A stretch of 64,000 bases of DNA from positions 1 through 64,000 of the forward strand of contig NZ_JAGMUL010000002.1 of the NCBI RefSeq assembly GCF_019049285.1, given 5' to 3'. The notes under the pieces were generated by a model. It made no database searches, was not told where the DNA came from, and saw only the letters and a list, made by a program, of their open reading frames with translations. Source of the stretch: Streptomyces sp. AC550_RSS872. GTDB lineage: Bacteria > Actinomycetota > Actinomycetes > Streptomycetales > Streptomycetaceae. The position numbers were made by a program, and so were the translations under genes. Positions 45,944 through 57,140 of this stretch are shown here, in pieces (position 1 is the stretch's first letter; each line of letters starts with the position of its first letter).

Positions 45944-46687
45944 ATGGAGCTGAAGGTAGCGAGCCTCGCCGAGCGCCCCGAGATGCTCGACCGGGTCATG
46001 GAAATGCCGGACACCTGGCCCGAGTTCACGACCCAGGACCCCGTGGGCAACGCCCACTACGGCCGGATCCCCCGCGAACTCCCGGAGTACGCGCTGTTCG
46101 CCGAGGACGAGCGGGGCGAGGTCGTCGCCCACGCCTACAGCGTTCCCTTCGCCCTCGCCGCCGAAGGCCGGGGCCGGCTCCCGGCCCGGGGCTGGGACGA
46201 GGTGCTGGTGTGGGCCTTCGCCGACCTGCGCCGCGGTACCCCTCCCGACACCGTCAGCGCCATCTCCGTCGTCATCGCCCCGCACGCCCAGGGCACCGGC
46301 CTGTCCGCCCGCATGCTCTCCGCGATGCGCGACAACGCCCGGGCCCGCGGCTTCCGCGAGGTCGTCGCCCCCGTCCGCCCCAGCGCCAAGCACCTCGAAC
46401 CACACACCCCCATGAAGGAGTACGCCCACCGCGTACGCCCCGACGGCCTGCCCCACGACCCGTGGCTGCGCGTCCACGCCCGTGCCGGCGCCACCATCGA
46501 CTCCATCGCCCCGGCCTCGATGACCGTCGCCGGTTCGCTGGAGCAGTGGCGCGGCTGGACCGGACTGCCCTTCGACACGGCCGGTGACATCGAGGTGCCG
46601 GGCGCGCTGGCACCGGTGCGGTGTGAGCCGGAGCGGGATCACGCGGTGTACGTCGAGCCCAACGTGTGGATGCGGCACCCGCTGTGA
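45944..46687 (+). CDS. GNAT-like acetyltransferase
   Basis: 247 residues. DTVSAISVVIAPHAQGTGLS then ARMLSAMRDNARARGFREVV is an acetyl-CoA-binding GNAT core, in a protein longer than typical and with a C-terminal EPNVWMRHPL. Substrate unknown. ATG 45944 preceded by GGCGGG. Downstream of the HNH gene by 86 bases. Confidence 0.75.
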   Translation: MELKVASLAERPEMLDRVMEMPDTWPEFTTQDPVGNAHYGRIPRELPEYALFAEDERGEVVAHAYSVPFALAAEGRGRLPARGWDEVLVWAFADLRRGTPPDTVSAISVVIAPHAQGTGLSARMLSAMRDNARARGFREVVAPVRPSAKHLEPHTPMKEYAHRVRPDGLPHDPWLRVHARAGATIDSIAPASMTVAGSLEQWRGWTGLPFDTAGDIEVPGALAPVRCEPERDHAVYVEPNVWMRHPL

Positions 46688-46946
46688 GCCGGTCCGGCCG
46701 CGCCCCGGGATGCCGGGTCTCAGCCGGACTTCTTCCAGTCCTGAGCGGTGGGCCGGCCGCCCCCTGACCGGTACCCGCCCGGAAGCCGAGCCTCCGCCCG
46801 ACCTGCGCTGTCTTACGAAGTGATCAGCACGACAACGGTTCGGTACAACCGGTGACCGTATGTCGGTGTCGACCTATACGCTCGAAGCGACCATCGCACG
46901 ACCGCACTTCGGCCATCCGTACTTCAGCCATCGATCGGGAGCAGCC

Positions 46947-47585
46947 ATGCAAGGCCACGGCTACACGCAGCCGGTGAAGCAGCCGCCGCCCACCGGGTGG
47001 CTGGTCTTCCTGCGCGTGTTCTTCGTCGTGATCTCCGTGCTGAGCTTCGGCCTGCTGACGTGGACGATGATGCTGCGCCTGGCCATCGTGACCCGCAAGG
47101 CGCTCGACTGGGCCCTGTTCGCGGCGTCGATCGTGGTGGAGCTCGGCGGCCTGATCCTCATGGGTTCCGAGCCCGGCGACGAGATCCACACCGCGGGCGG
47201 CTGGACGGGCCTCGCTCTCGTCCTGGGTGGCATCGTGGCCGCCATCGCGTACTACCTCTCCGCGGACATACGCCACTTCCACCAGCTCCGCTTCCCCGAC
47301 TACGGCGCCCAGCGGCCCCCGGTCACGGCCCCGGCGTACGGCTATCCGCAACCCCCGTCGCCGTACACCACCACGACCGCACCGCAGACGCCCCCGCTGC
47401 CCCGGACCCCGATACCGAACACCCCGGCGCCCCGCGACGCCGCCCCCCACACCCCGGTACCCCCGCCCCCGCAGCGCCCCGCGCCCGCGCGGATCGACCA
47501 GGTGCGCGCCGAGCTCGACGAGCTCAGTGACTACCTGCGCCGGCACGACGGCCGGCAGGACGGCAACCACGGGGGCGGAAGGTGA
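46947..47585 (+). CDS. Membrane protein with Pro-rich tail, upstream of a Ser/Thr kinase
   Basis: 212 residues. Two or three membrane helices (WLVFLRVFFVVISVLSFGLL, ALFAASIVVELGGLILMG, GLALVLGGIVAAIAYYLS), then a Pro/Thr-rich cytoplasmic tail with a charged end RIDQVRAELDELSDYLRRHD. ATG 46947 with GGGAG five bases upstream. Its stop overlaps the GTG of the kinase gene, suggesting that the two proteins work together, possibly as substrate or anchor. I do not recognise the family. Confidence 0.8.
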   Translation: MQGHGYTQPVKQPPPTGWLVFLRVFFVVISVLSFGLLTWTMMLRLAIVTRKALDWALFAASIVVELGGLILMGSEPGDEIHTAGGWTGLALVLGGIVAAIAYYLSADIRHFHQLRFPDYGAQRPPVTAPAYGYPQPPSPYTTTTAPQTPPLPRTPIPNTPAPRDAAPHTPVPPPPQRPAPARIDQVRAELDELSDYLRRHDGRQDGNHGGGR

Positions 47586-49117
47586 CCGTGGCGACAGGAC
47601 GTGTCGTCGCCGGCCGCTATGAACTGTCCACGCTCATCGGACAGGGCGGCATGGGACAGGTGTGGACGGCCTACGACCAGCGGCTCGACCGGCGCGTGGC
47701 GGTGAAGCTGCTGCGTCCCGACAAGGTGGCCGGGCAGGAGGCGGACGAGCTGCGGCGCCGGTTCGTGCGCGAGTGCCGGGTGACTGCGCAGGTCGACCAC
47801 CCCGGGCTGGTCACGGTGCACGACGCGGGCAGTGAGGGCGAGGAGCTGTTCCTCGTCATGCAGTACGTCGACGGCGCCGACCTCTCCGACCACCTCGCCG
47901 AGCACGACCCGTACCCCTGGCAGTGGGCGGTCGCGGTCGCCGCGCAACTGTGCGCCGTGCTCAGCGCCGTGCACGCCGTGCCGATCGTCCACCGCGACCT
48001 CAAGCCGCGCAACGTGATGGTGAAGCAGGACGGCACGGTCACCGTCCTTGACCTCGGCGTCGCCTCCGTCATGGACGCCGACACCACCCGCCTCACCCAC
48101 ACCGGCACCCCCATCGGCTCGCCCGCCTACATGGCCCCCGAGCAGGCGATGGGCGGCGCGGTCGGCCCGTACACCGACCTGTACGCACTCGGCGTACTGC
48201 TGCATGAACTCCTCAGCGGCGACGTGCCGTTCTCGGGCTCGACGGCGCTCGGCGTGCTGCACCGGCATCTGTACGAGCCGCCGCTGCCCGTGCGCCGTAT
48301 CCGCTCCGAGGTCCCCGAGGCACTCGAAGCCCTGGTCCTGCGGCTGCTGACGAAGGACCCGCAGCACCGCCCCGCCTCCGCGCAGGAGGTGTACGAGGAC
48401 CTGGAGCCGCTCCTGCCCGCGCGCGGGACGCCCACCGGCTCGCCGCTGGACCCCACCCGCCCCTTCCTGCGCCCGCACGCGCCCTGGCCGGACCGCGCCC
48501 GCACCCCCGCGCCCCAGCCCGCCCCGGCCACACCCGTGCCGCCCGCCGCCGAGAAGCCGGACGTCGCGCGCGCCGTCGACGAGGTCAAGCGGCTGCTCGG
48601 CGAGGGCCGCATCACCCAGGCCGTCGACATCCTCGGCGCGATCCTCCCGGCCGCCGCCGAACAGCACGGCGAGCACTCCCCGGTGGTCCGCACCCTGCGC
48701 AAGCAGTACGCGGCCACCCTCATGGACGACGGCCAGTACCGGCGCGCACTGCCCGAACTGCGCCGCCTCGCCGACGAACGCGCCGCCGAGGCAGGCCAGG
48801 CCGACCCCCAGTCCCTGCGCTTCCGCTTCGACGCGGCCCAGTGCCTGGAACAGCTCGGCGAACCGGCGGCCGCGCTCGCCGAGTACCGCGCGCTGCTGCC
48901 GTACTACGAGAACCAGTACGTCTCCGGCGACCCCCAGCTCGCCCACGACGTCCGCCGCCGTATCGGCCACCTCCTGCTCGCCCTCGGCGACCGTCCCGCC
49001 GCCCACGACACCCTGGCCCGCCTGCTGCTCGACGTGGAGCGACTGCACGGCCCGGGCCATCCGCTCGCCGGAGAGGTGCGGCGGACGCTCCAGTGGCTGG
49101 GGCAGGTGCGCGGCTAG
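47582..49117 (+). CDS. Ser/Thr protein kinase with TPR-like C-terminus
   Basis: 511 residues. Gly-loop IGQGGMGQV (19-27), Lys42, catalytic loop HRDLKPRN (137-144), and YMAPEQ. The metal-binding DFG motif reads DLG (157-159), a substitution seen in some active actinomycete kinases. A Pro-rich linker (about 290-330) leads to helical repeats (about 335-510) resembling TPR units for partner binding. No transmembrane segment, so a cytoplasmic kinase. Translationally coupled to the preceding membrane protein. Confidence 0.92.
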   Translation: MTVATGRVVAGRYELSTLIGQGGMGQVWTAYDQRLDRRVAVKLLRPDKVAGQEADELRRRFVRECRVTAQVDHPGLVTVHDAGSEGEELFLVMQYVDGADLSDHLAEHDPYPWQWAVAVAAQLCAVLSAVHAVPIVHRDLKPRNVMVKQDGTVTVLDLGVASVMDADTTRLTHTGTPIGSPAYMAPEQAMGGAVGPYTDLYALGVLLHELLSGDVPFSGSTALGVLHRHLYEPPLPVRRIRSEVPEALEALVLRLLTKDPQHRPASAQEVYEDLEPLLPARGTPTGSPLDPTRPFLRPHAPWPDRARTPAPQPAPATPVPPAAEKPDVARAVDEVKRLLGEGRITQAVDILGAILPAAAEQHGEHSPVVRTLRKQYAATLMDDGQYRRALPELRRLADERAAEAGQADPQSLRFRFDAAQCLEQLGEPAAALAEYRALLPYYENQYVSGDPQLAHDVRRRIGHLLLALGDRPAAHDTLARLLLDVERLHGPGHPLAGEVRRTLQWLGQVRG

Positions 49118-49119
49118 GA

Positions 49120-49140
49120 GGTGCCTGCCGGACAGGCACC
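49120..49140 (+). terminator. Short hairpin after the kinase gene
   Basis: GGTGCCTG pairs with CAGGCACC around CCGGA, directly after the stop. Confidence 0.5.
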
Positions 49141-49291
49141 GGCGGGCCGAGTGGGCCGGGCGGGGGTGCTTCGGTGCCCGAACTCCTGGCGAATCGTTGG
49201 TCGAATGGGTTGGCCAGAGCTTGCCCACTGCCTACCATCGATCACCGCAAGACTTTGTGCACCGCCGCACAAGCTTCCTCGGGAGGTCTCC

Positions 49292-49927
49292 TTGCACCGC
49301 CGTCGTACCGCGCTCCTCCTCTCCGCCGCGATCTTCGCGGCGCCTCTGCTCACCGCCTGCGGAAACGATGCGCATCCCGGCGCGGCGGCCGTAGTCGGCG
49401 GCCAGCGGATCACCGTCGCGCAGCTGGAGAACAGGGTGAGCGAGGTCCGCGCGGCACAGCGCGCCGCCGTACCGGACGACGCCCAGTACGCGCAGGTCAT
49501 CGCCAAGTCCGGCACCCTCCCGCGTGATGTCCTGCACACCATGGTTCTCGACCAGGTGCTGCACCGCGCCGCCCAGGACGCGGGCGTGACCGTCACCCGC
49601 AAGGAGCTCCAGCGGATGCGCAGTGGCCTGGAAGGGCAGGTCGGCGGTGCCAAGGCGCTGGAGATGGCCTGGCTCCAGCAGTACGGCATCCCGCCGCAGC
49701 GCCTCGACGACAACCTCCGCCTCCAGCTCGAGGCGCAGAAGCTCGCCACCGCGCTCGGCACCGACACCGGCAAGCCCGCCTTCTGGAACGCCCTGAGCGA
49801 GGCGTCCAAGAAGCTCGACATCGACCTCAACCCGCGCTACGGCACCTGGAACGTCCAGAAGAACGAGCGATCCGACGCGAAGACGCCGTGGGTGCGCGAG
49901 GTGACGGCGGCGCAGCAGACGGCGTAG
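49292..49927 (+). CDS. SurA N-terminal-like lipoprotein
   Basis: 211 residues. Signal peptide ending LLTAC gives a lipid-anchored protein. The mature part has ITVAQLENRVSEVRAAQRAA and LPRDVLHTMVLDQVLHRAAQ, the helical chaperone fold of SurA/PrsA, but no parvulin PPIase domain is present. Likely assists folding of exported proteins. TTG 49292 is set by GGGAGG five bases upstream. A short near-repeat of GTAGCGGTACGG follows the stop. Confidence 0.85.
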   Translation: MHRRRTALLLSAAIFAAPLLTACGNDAHPGAAAVVGGQRITVAQLENRVSEVRAAQRAAVPDDAQYAQVIAKSGTLPRDVLHTMVLDQVLHRAAQDAGVTVTRKELQRMRSGLEGQVGGAKALEMAWLQQYGIPPQRLDDNLRLQLEAQKLATALGTDTGKPAFWNALSEASKKLDIDLNPRYGTWNVQKNERSDAKTPWVREVTAAQQTA

Positions 49928-50049
49928 CGGTACGGCACAGCTGTACGGCGTAGCGATACGACGTAGTGGTACGGCGTCGTGCTGGGGCGTGGCCGTCCTG
50001 CCTGTGGATAACTCATGGGGCTGTCGGCGACGTGGGTTACGTTCGGATC

Positions 50050-51045
50050 GTGAACGCAACCAGTCCCGAAGCCGCCCCCGGCCGCATCGTCCTGCTCACC
50101 ACCAGCCATCGCGTCGCGCCCGGCCTGCTGTCCTGGCCGGCCTGGCAGGCGCTGCACGCGGCCGACCGTGTGCTGTGCGCGGACGGCGCGCATCCGCAGC
50201 TGCCGTATTTGCGTGAGGCCGGGATAGCGGTCGACGAGGCCGCTCCGACCGCCGAGCAGCTGATCGACGTGTGCGCGGGCGGCCGCACGGCCGTGGTCGT
50301 GGCCACCGGCGAAGGCGAGCCGGCTCTCACCGACGGCCTCGCCCGTCTCGCCGGCTCCGGCCGAGTGCGCATGCCCGAGCTGGAGCTGCTCCCCGCCTCC
50401 TACGACCTGCCGGGCGCCCGCCTCCTCGACCTCGTGCAGGTCATGGACCGGATCCGCGTCGAATGCCCGTGGTCCTCCCAGCAGACCCACAAGGGCCTGG
50501 CGAAGTACGGCATCGAGGAGGCCTACGAGCTCGTCGAGGCCATCGAGGAGGGTGACCGCGACGAGCTCCGCGAGGAACTGGGCGACGTTCTGTTGCAGGT
50601 CGTCTTCCACGCCCGTATCGCGGAGGAGGACGCGGAGGCCCCCTTCTCCATCGACGACGTGGCCGGCGGCATCGTCACCAAGCTCATCCACCGCCACCCG
50701 CATGTCTTCGGCGACGAGACGGCGACCACCCCCGAGGAGGTCAAGGAGCACTGGCTGCGCACTAAGGCCGTGGAGAAGCGGCGCGAGTCGGTGACGGAGG
50801 GCATCCCCCTCGGCCAGCCGGGCCTGGCCCTCGCGGCAAAGCTGGCGTCCCGGGTCAGAACGGCGGGCCTGGAAGTACCCCTGCCCACCGGCGAGGGCCT
50901 CGGCTACGAGCTGCTCGCACTGGCAGTCCGCGCGGAGGCCGCCGGGGTGGACCCGGAGGCGGCCCTACGCGTCGCAGCCCGCGCATACCGGGATGCCGTA
51001 CGGGCCGCCGAGGGTCTGACACCGCCGGATACGGTCAAGGAGTGA
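50050..51045 (+). CDS. mazG: Nucleoside triphosphate pyrophosphohydrolase MazG
   Basis: 331 residues. The C-terminal MazG domain has VECPWSSQQTHKGLAKYGIE, EEAYELVEAIEEGD (about 156-169) and ELREELGDVLLQVVFHARI, the EExxE...ExxD metal site. It hydrolyses abnormal or excess NTPs to NMPs. The N-terminal third (TSHRVAPGLLSWPAWQALHA) looks like a tetrapyrrole-methylase-like domain without a full active site, as in actinomycete MazG. GTG 50050 has no ribosome site, while TACGTT lies 12 bases upstream, suggesting a leaderless message. Overlaps the P450 gene. Confidence 0.93.
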   Translation: MNATSPEAAPGRIVLLTTSHRVAPGLLSWPAWQALHAADRVLCADGAHPQLPYLREAGIAVDEAAPTAEQLIDVCAGGRTAVVVATGEGEPALTDGLARLAGSGRVRMPELELLPASYDLPGARLLDLVQVMDRIRVECPWSSQQTHKGLAKYGIEEAYELVEAIEEGDRDELREELGDVLLQVVFHARIAEEDAEAPFSIDDVAGGIVTKLIHRHPHVFGDETATTPEEVKEHWLRTKAVEKRRESVTEGIPLGQPGLALAAKLASRVRTAGLEVPLPTGEGLGYELLALAVRAEAAGVDPEAALRVAARAYRDAVRAAEGLTPPDTVKE

Positions 51046-52562
51046 CAGACCAGCCCAGCCCCACCGGCGACGCGGCCGCGGGCACCCCGCCTACTGGGAG
51101 CGCCTCTACTGCCGACTCGACGGCGGCCCCCCCGCCTACCGGGAGCGCCTCTACTGCCGACTCGACGGCGGCCACCTCGCCTACCGGGGACGCCTCCACC
51201 GGCGACGCGGCCGCGGGCAACCCGCTTGCCGGCGACGCGGCCGCGGGCACGCCGGTCACCGAGAACACCCACACCGGCCCCCCACCCACCGCCACCACCC
51301 CCGCCGGCGGCACCCCCGCACCCCCCGACCTCTTCACCTGGGAGTTCGCCACCGACCCCTACCCCGCCTACGCCTGGCTGCGCGAGCACGCTCCCGTGCA
51401 CAAGACCCGGCTCCCCAGCGGGGTGGAGGCCTGGCTGGTCACGCGCTACGCCGATGCCAAGCAGACGCTCGCCGACAACCGGCTCTCCAAGAACCCGGCT
51501 CATCACGACGAGCCCGCGCACGCCAAGGGCAAGACCGGTATCCCGGGGGAGCGCAAGGCAGAGCTGATGACGCATCTGCTCAACATCGACCCGCCGGACC
51601 ACACCAGGCTGCGCAGGCTCGTCTCCAAGGCCTTCACGCCCCGCAGGGTCGCCGAGTTCGCGCCCCGGGTGCAGGAGCTCACCGACCAGCTCATCGGCCG
51701 GTTCGCCACCGAGGGAAGCGCCGATCTGATCCACGAGTTCGCCTTCCCGCTCCCCATCTACGCCATCTGCGACCTGCTCGGCGTTCCCCGCGAGGACCAG
51801 GACGACTTCCGTGACTGGGCGGGCATGATGATCCGGCATCAGGGTGGCCCCAGGGGCGGGGTCGCCCGGTCCGTGAAGAAGATGCGGGGCTATCTCGCCG
51901 AGCTCATCCACCGCAAGCGCGAGGCGCTCCCCGACACCCCCACCCCCGGCGAGGACCTCATCTCCGGTCTCATCCGCGCCTCCGACCACGGTGAGCACCT
52001 CACCGAGAACGAGGCCGCGGCCATGGCCTTCATCCTGCTGTTCGCCGGCTTCGAGACAACCGTCAACCTCATCGGCAACGGCACCTACGCCCTGCTCACC
52101 CACCCCGAGCAACGCGCCCGCCTGCAAACGGCGTTGGCCGCCAAGGAGACCGGGCTTCTCGAAACCGGCGTGGAGGAGCTCCTCCGCTACGACGGCCCCG
52201 TGGAACTCGCCACCTGGCGCTTCGCCACCGAGCCGCTCACCCTCGGCGGACAGCGCATCGCACCCGGCGATCCGGTCCTCGTCGTCCTGGCCGCCGCCGA
52301 CCGGGACCCGGAGCGGTTCGCCGACCCCGACGTCCTCGACCTCTCCCGCCGCGACAACCAGCACCTCGGCTACGGCCATGGCATCCACTACTGCCTCGGC
52401 GCCCCGCTCGCCCGCCTGGAGGGCCAGACCGCCCTCGGCACGCTGCTCACCCGCCTCCCGGATCTCCGACTCGCCGTGGATCCGGGCGAGTTGAGATGGC
52501 GGGGCGGACTCATCATGCGCGGACTGCGTACGCTTCCGGTGGAGTTCACCCCAGTTGGGTGA
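51042..52562 (+). CDS. Cytochrome P450 (CYP107-like)
   Basis: 506 residues. Haem-ligand Cys451 in GYGHGIHYCLGAPLAR, I-helix FAGFETT (334-340), and ExxR-type residues in VEELLRYDGPVE. From its place next to mazG and rpf genes it may correspond to CYP107U1 of S. coelicolor, reported to affect sporulation; this is recall. A long Ala/Thr/Gly-rich leader (about 1-100) is built on a 45-base tandem repeat (51090-51180) and is unusual for the family. GTG start overlaps mazG. Confidence 0.93.
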   Translation: MTDQPSPTGDAAAGTPPTGSASTADSTAAPPPTGSASTADSTAATSPTGDASTGDAAAGNPLAGDAAAGTPVTENTHTGPPPTATTPAGGTPAPPDLFTWEFATDPYPAYAWLREHAPVHKTRLPSGVEAWLVTRYADAKQTLADNRLSKNPAHHDEPAHAKGKTGIPGERKAELMTHLLNIDPPDHTRLRRLVSKAFTPRRVAEFAPRVQELTDQLIGRFATEGSADLIHEFAFPLPIYAICDLLGVPREDQDDFRDWAGMMIRHQGGPRGGVARSVKKMRGYLAELIHRKREALPDTPTPGEDLISGLIRASDHGEHLTENEAAAMAFILLFAGFETTVNLIGNGTYALLTHPEQRARLQTALAAKETGLLETGVEELLRYDGPVELATWRFATEPLTLGGQRIAPGDPVLVVLAAADRDPERFADPDVLDLSRRDNQHLGYGHGIHYCLGAPLARLEGQTALGTLLTRLPDLRLAVDPGELRWRGGLIMRGLRTLPVEFTPVG

Positions 52563-52630
52563 GTCTGTCCCCCTCGGGGAACGTGACACGCGCTCAAGTC
52601 TGTGATCTTCACGTGATCTGCGCGGCATTA

Positions 52631-52643
52631 ACTTGTGACAAGT
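52631..52643. promoter_or_regulatory. Palindrome ACTTGT-G-ACAAGT upstream of rpfC-like gene
   Basis: A perfect 13-base odd palindrome 87 bases before the start of the gene at 52730, in an AT-richer stretch containing TATACG. Candidate operator; the factor is unknown. Confidence 0.45.
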
Positions 52644-52729
52644 GATCGTCTGCCTATACGTTCACGCATCAACGACGGCGCCCAGGTTTAACGCGCCGCG
52701 GCCACCGCTGTCTCGCGAAAGGTCCCCGC

Positions 52730-53812
52730 ATGCTCTCCGGGAACGGTCGTCACCGTCGCCCCCGTCAGGCCCCGGCCATCCTCGTCGCGGCCGGAGTGAC
52801 CGGGTCCGCCATCGCCATCCCGCTGCTCGGTGCCGCGAGCGCGAGTGCCGCCGACGGCACCGTGTGGGACAAGGTGGCCGAATGCGAGAGCGGCGGTTCC
52901 TGGAGCGCCGCCGACGAGAGTGCCGGCCGCTACGGCGGACTGCGACTGACCCAGGGCGACTGGGAGAAGTACGGCGGCCTCGACTATGCCGCCAGCCCCG
53001 ACCTGGCGAGCCGTTCCCAGCAGATAGCCGTGGCCCAGGACCTCCTCGCGGACCGGGGAACCAGCCCTTGGGGCACCTGTGCGGTGCTCAACGGACTCAC
53101 CAAGGAGTCCGGGGCGCTCGACCTCGACACCGGAGTGGAGGAGGACTCCCCCTCCGAGGTGTCCGGCTCATCCGGTTTGCTTGATTCGCTCAACTCGCCC
53201 AATTCGTCTGATTCATCCGGCTCGTCTGACTCATCGAACTCATCCGAGTCGTCGGGGTCACCGGACCCGTCCGGGTCGTCGAACCAGACCGACGACCCCT
53301 CCGGTGCGCCGAGTGGGCCCTCGGGCGATTCGTCCGAATCCTCCCAGGACTCACCCCCTTCGCCCTCTTCGTCGTCCTCATCCCCTTCGCCCTCCAAGTC
53401 CGAGGATTCCGCGAAGTCCGAAGCGTCCCCTGACGCGAAGGCCTCACAGTCGCCAGACAGCTCCCCCGTGGAGACGGTCGGCGGCGACAATCGGGACAAT
53501 GTGGTGCAGGACGTGGGCTCCTGGAGCCTCGTCGACACCGGAGCGATCGACGCCGAAACCGCCGGCTCCGGGCGGCATCGCGGTCCCAGTGCCGACGAGA
53601 GCGAGGCCGACGGCGGTGCCGCCGAGACCGCCAAGTCCTCCGGGCGCCACGCCTCGTACAGCGTCCGCCCCGGCGACACTCTCGCCTCCATCGCCGACTC
53701 CCTTGACCTCGACGGCGGGTGGCGTGCGCTGTACGCCGCGAACAAGGACGCCATCGGTCCTGACGCGAACCACATCTTCGCCGGTCAGGCCCTGGACGTC
53801 CCCGGCGAATAG
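52730..53812 (+). CDS. rpfC: Resuscitation-promoting factor-like muralytic enzyme (Rpf + LysM)
   Basis: 360 residues. Signal peptide to about 41 (AASASAADG), an Rpf domain (VWDKVAECESGGSW, RYGGLRLTQGDWEKYGG, about 42-120) with the catalytic Glu after Cys, a long Ser/Pro/Asp-rich linker (about 140-250), and a LysM module (SVRPGDTLASIADSLDLDGG). Cleaves peptidoglycan to promote spore germination and growth. By position it resembles S. coelicolor RpfC. The linker is much more acidic and Ser-rich than in its neighbour. ATG with GAAAGG seven bases upstream. Confidence 0.9.
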   Translation: MLSGNGRHRRPRQAPAILVAAGVTGSAIAIPLLGAASASAADGTVWDKVAECESGGSWSAADESAGRYGGLRLTQGDWEKYGGLDYAASPDLASRSQQIAVAQDLLADRGTSPWGTCAVLNGLTKESGALDLDTGVEEDSPSEVSGSSGLLDSLNSPNSSDSSGSSDSSNSSESSGSPDPSGSSNQTDDPSGAPSGPSGDSSESSQDSPPSPSSSSSSPSPSKSEDSAKSEASPDAKASQSPDSSPVETVGGDNRDNVVQDVGSWSLVDTGAIDAETAGSGRHRGPSADESEADGGAAETAKSSGRHASYSVRPGDTLASIADSLDLDGGWRALYAANKDAIGPDANHIFAGQALDVPGE

Positions 53813-53984
53813 CGCCCGAACGGGGCGAAAAACAGCGGCAGTTCGCGTCACTATTCGCACCTTAATGTCCGTTTTGGATGCAGTGAGAGATAGATCTCAG
53901 AAGCCCTGATCGTCTTTGTAATTCCCGGAATCGCGTGTCTACGGTCATGACCGCTCGCCACCAGTGCGAGCCCCGACAGCCGTC

Positions 53985-54207
53985 ACGCCGAATCCTGCCG
54001 GCGGCCGTCCGGGAACAGTCGTCGCGTCAAGCGCCGTAGGCAGGAGCGGGGGACCCAAGGTTTGCGCCGGGTCCGGCAGTTGAGGCCCTTCGGGGCCGCA
54101 CGGCCGGAGCCGGCTTGGGGTGAAGTCGCGCAGCAGCAGCCGAGAGGCGAGCGTGCGCGGCCGGGCAACTCAACCGGCCCGAACCCGACAGCTCACCTCG
54201 CAGGCGT
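53985..54207 (+). ncRNA. c-di-AMP riboswitch (ydaO/yuaA motif) of rpfA
   Basis: The leader carries the conserved ydaO blocks in order: ACGCCGAATCCTGCC, GTAGGCAGGAGCGGGGGACC, CTTGGGGTGAAGTCGCGC, AACTCAACCGGCCC, and CCCGACAGCTCACCTCGCAG ending GGCGT. ACGCC at 53985 pairs with GGCGT at 54203-54207 to close helix P1. The class binds cyclic di-AMP and in Streptomyces lies before rpfA. CTCACC (54192-54197) can also pair with GGTGAG (54209-54214) beside the ribosome site. Confidence 0.9.
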
Positions 54208-54213
54208 CGGTGA

Positions 54214-54903
<690 letters not shown>

Positions 54904-54992
54904 TACGGGCGCTACCGCTGAACCACGGTGCCTTCACATCCGTGGACCTCTTCGTGAAGGCCTCGTGAGGGTCACCCCCGTCCCCACGAACT

Positions 54993-55040
54993 CCCCGCCT
55001 CGGTGCGTCTTCCCCCGTACGCACCGGGGCGGGGTTTCTT
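54993..55040 (+). terminator. Terminator after rpfA
   Basis: CCCCGCC and GGTGCGT (54993-55008) pair with ACGCACC and GGCGGGG (55019-55034), followed by TTTCTT. Confidence 0.85.
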
Positions 55041-55072
55041 GTGCCGGGCTCTCCCCGTCGGCCCTTTTGCGT

Positions 55073-56505
<1,433 letters not shown>

Positions 56506-56564
56506 GCAGGCTGGTCGGGCTGGTCGGCTGACCCCCACCTGGGGTGAGCCTTAGCCAGTCGTAC

Positions 56565-56607
56565 GTACGTCCCCGTACTCGGTCCCGTACCGTGTGCGGG
56601 GACGTAC
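56565..56607 (+). other. Hairpin before divIC
   Basis: GTACGTCCCCG (56565-56575) pairs with CGGGGACGTAC (56597-56607), loop of 21 bases, 24 bases before the divIC start. It may terminate eno or control divIC translation. Confidence 0.55.
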
Positions 56608-56630
56608 GCGTGTGAAACGGGAGGCGGGAC

Positions 56631-57110
56631 ATGGCCGTCAAGGACCGGGACCGGTTCTCCACCGCGACCAGGATCCGGTTGCTCGGCGAGCAGACCGCGG
56701 CCCGTGTCTACCGCTCCCAGACCAAGCGGCAGGCCCGGCGCTCCAGGCTCACCGGACGCGCCGCGCTGCTCGCGCTGGTCCTCTGCTCCATGGTCGTGGC
56801 GATGGCCTACCCCATAAGGCAGTACGTCTCCCAGCGCGCCGAGATCGCCGACATGCAGCGGCAGAAGGAGGAGGCCGCCCAGCGCGTCGAGCAGCTGCGC
56901 GACCTCAAGGCACGCTGGCAGGACGACGCGTACGCCGAGCAGCAGATCCGGCTGCGGCTGCACTATGTGCTGCCCGGGGAGACCGGTTACATCGTGGTCG
57001 ACCCGGACGCCGCCAAGCAGGCGCGGACCGGCCGGCGCGCGGCCGACCGCCCCTGGTACACGAACATCTGGGCCGGGGTCGACAAGGCGGATGCCGCCGC
57101 CGACCACTGA
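56631..57110 (+). CDS. divIC: Septum formation protein DivIC (FtsB-like)
   Basis: 159 residues. A basic cytoplasmic head, one membrane helix (AALLALVLCSMVVAMAYPI, about 44-62), a coiled coil (EIADMQRQKEEAAQRVEQLR) and the conserved DDAYAEQQIRLRLHYVLPGE. Works with FtsL in the cell-division complex, needed for sporulation septa in Streptomyces. ATG with GGAGGCGG upstream. First of the divIC-DUF501-ppx set. Confidence 0.92.
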   Translation: MAVKDRDRFSTATRIRLLGEQTAARVYRSQTKRQARRSRLTGRAALLALVLCSMVVAMAYPIRQYVSQRAEIADMQRQKEEAAQRVEQLRDLKARWQDDAYAEQQIRLRLHYVLPGETGYIVVDPDAAKQARTGRRAADRPWYTNIWAGVDKADAAADH

Positions 57111-57140
57111 GCCCAGCGAGAAACCGATAGAAAGACAGGC

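Noticed and set aside
51066..51250. CRISPR-like array
   Set aside because: Only two to three 45-base units inside a coding frame, without spacers.
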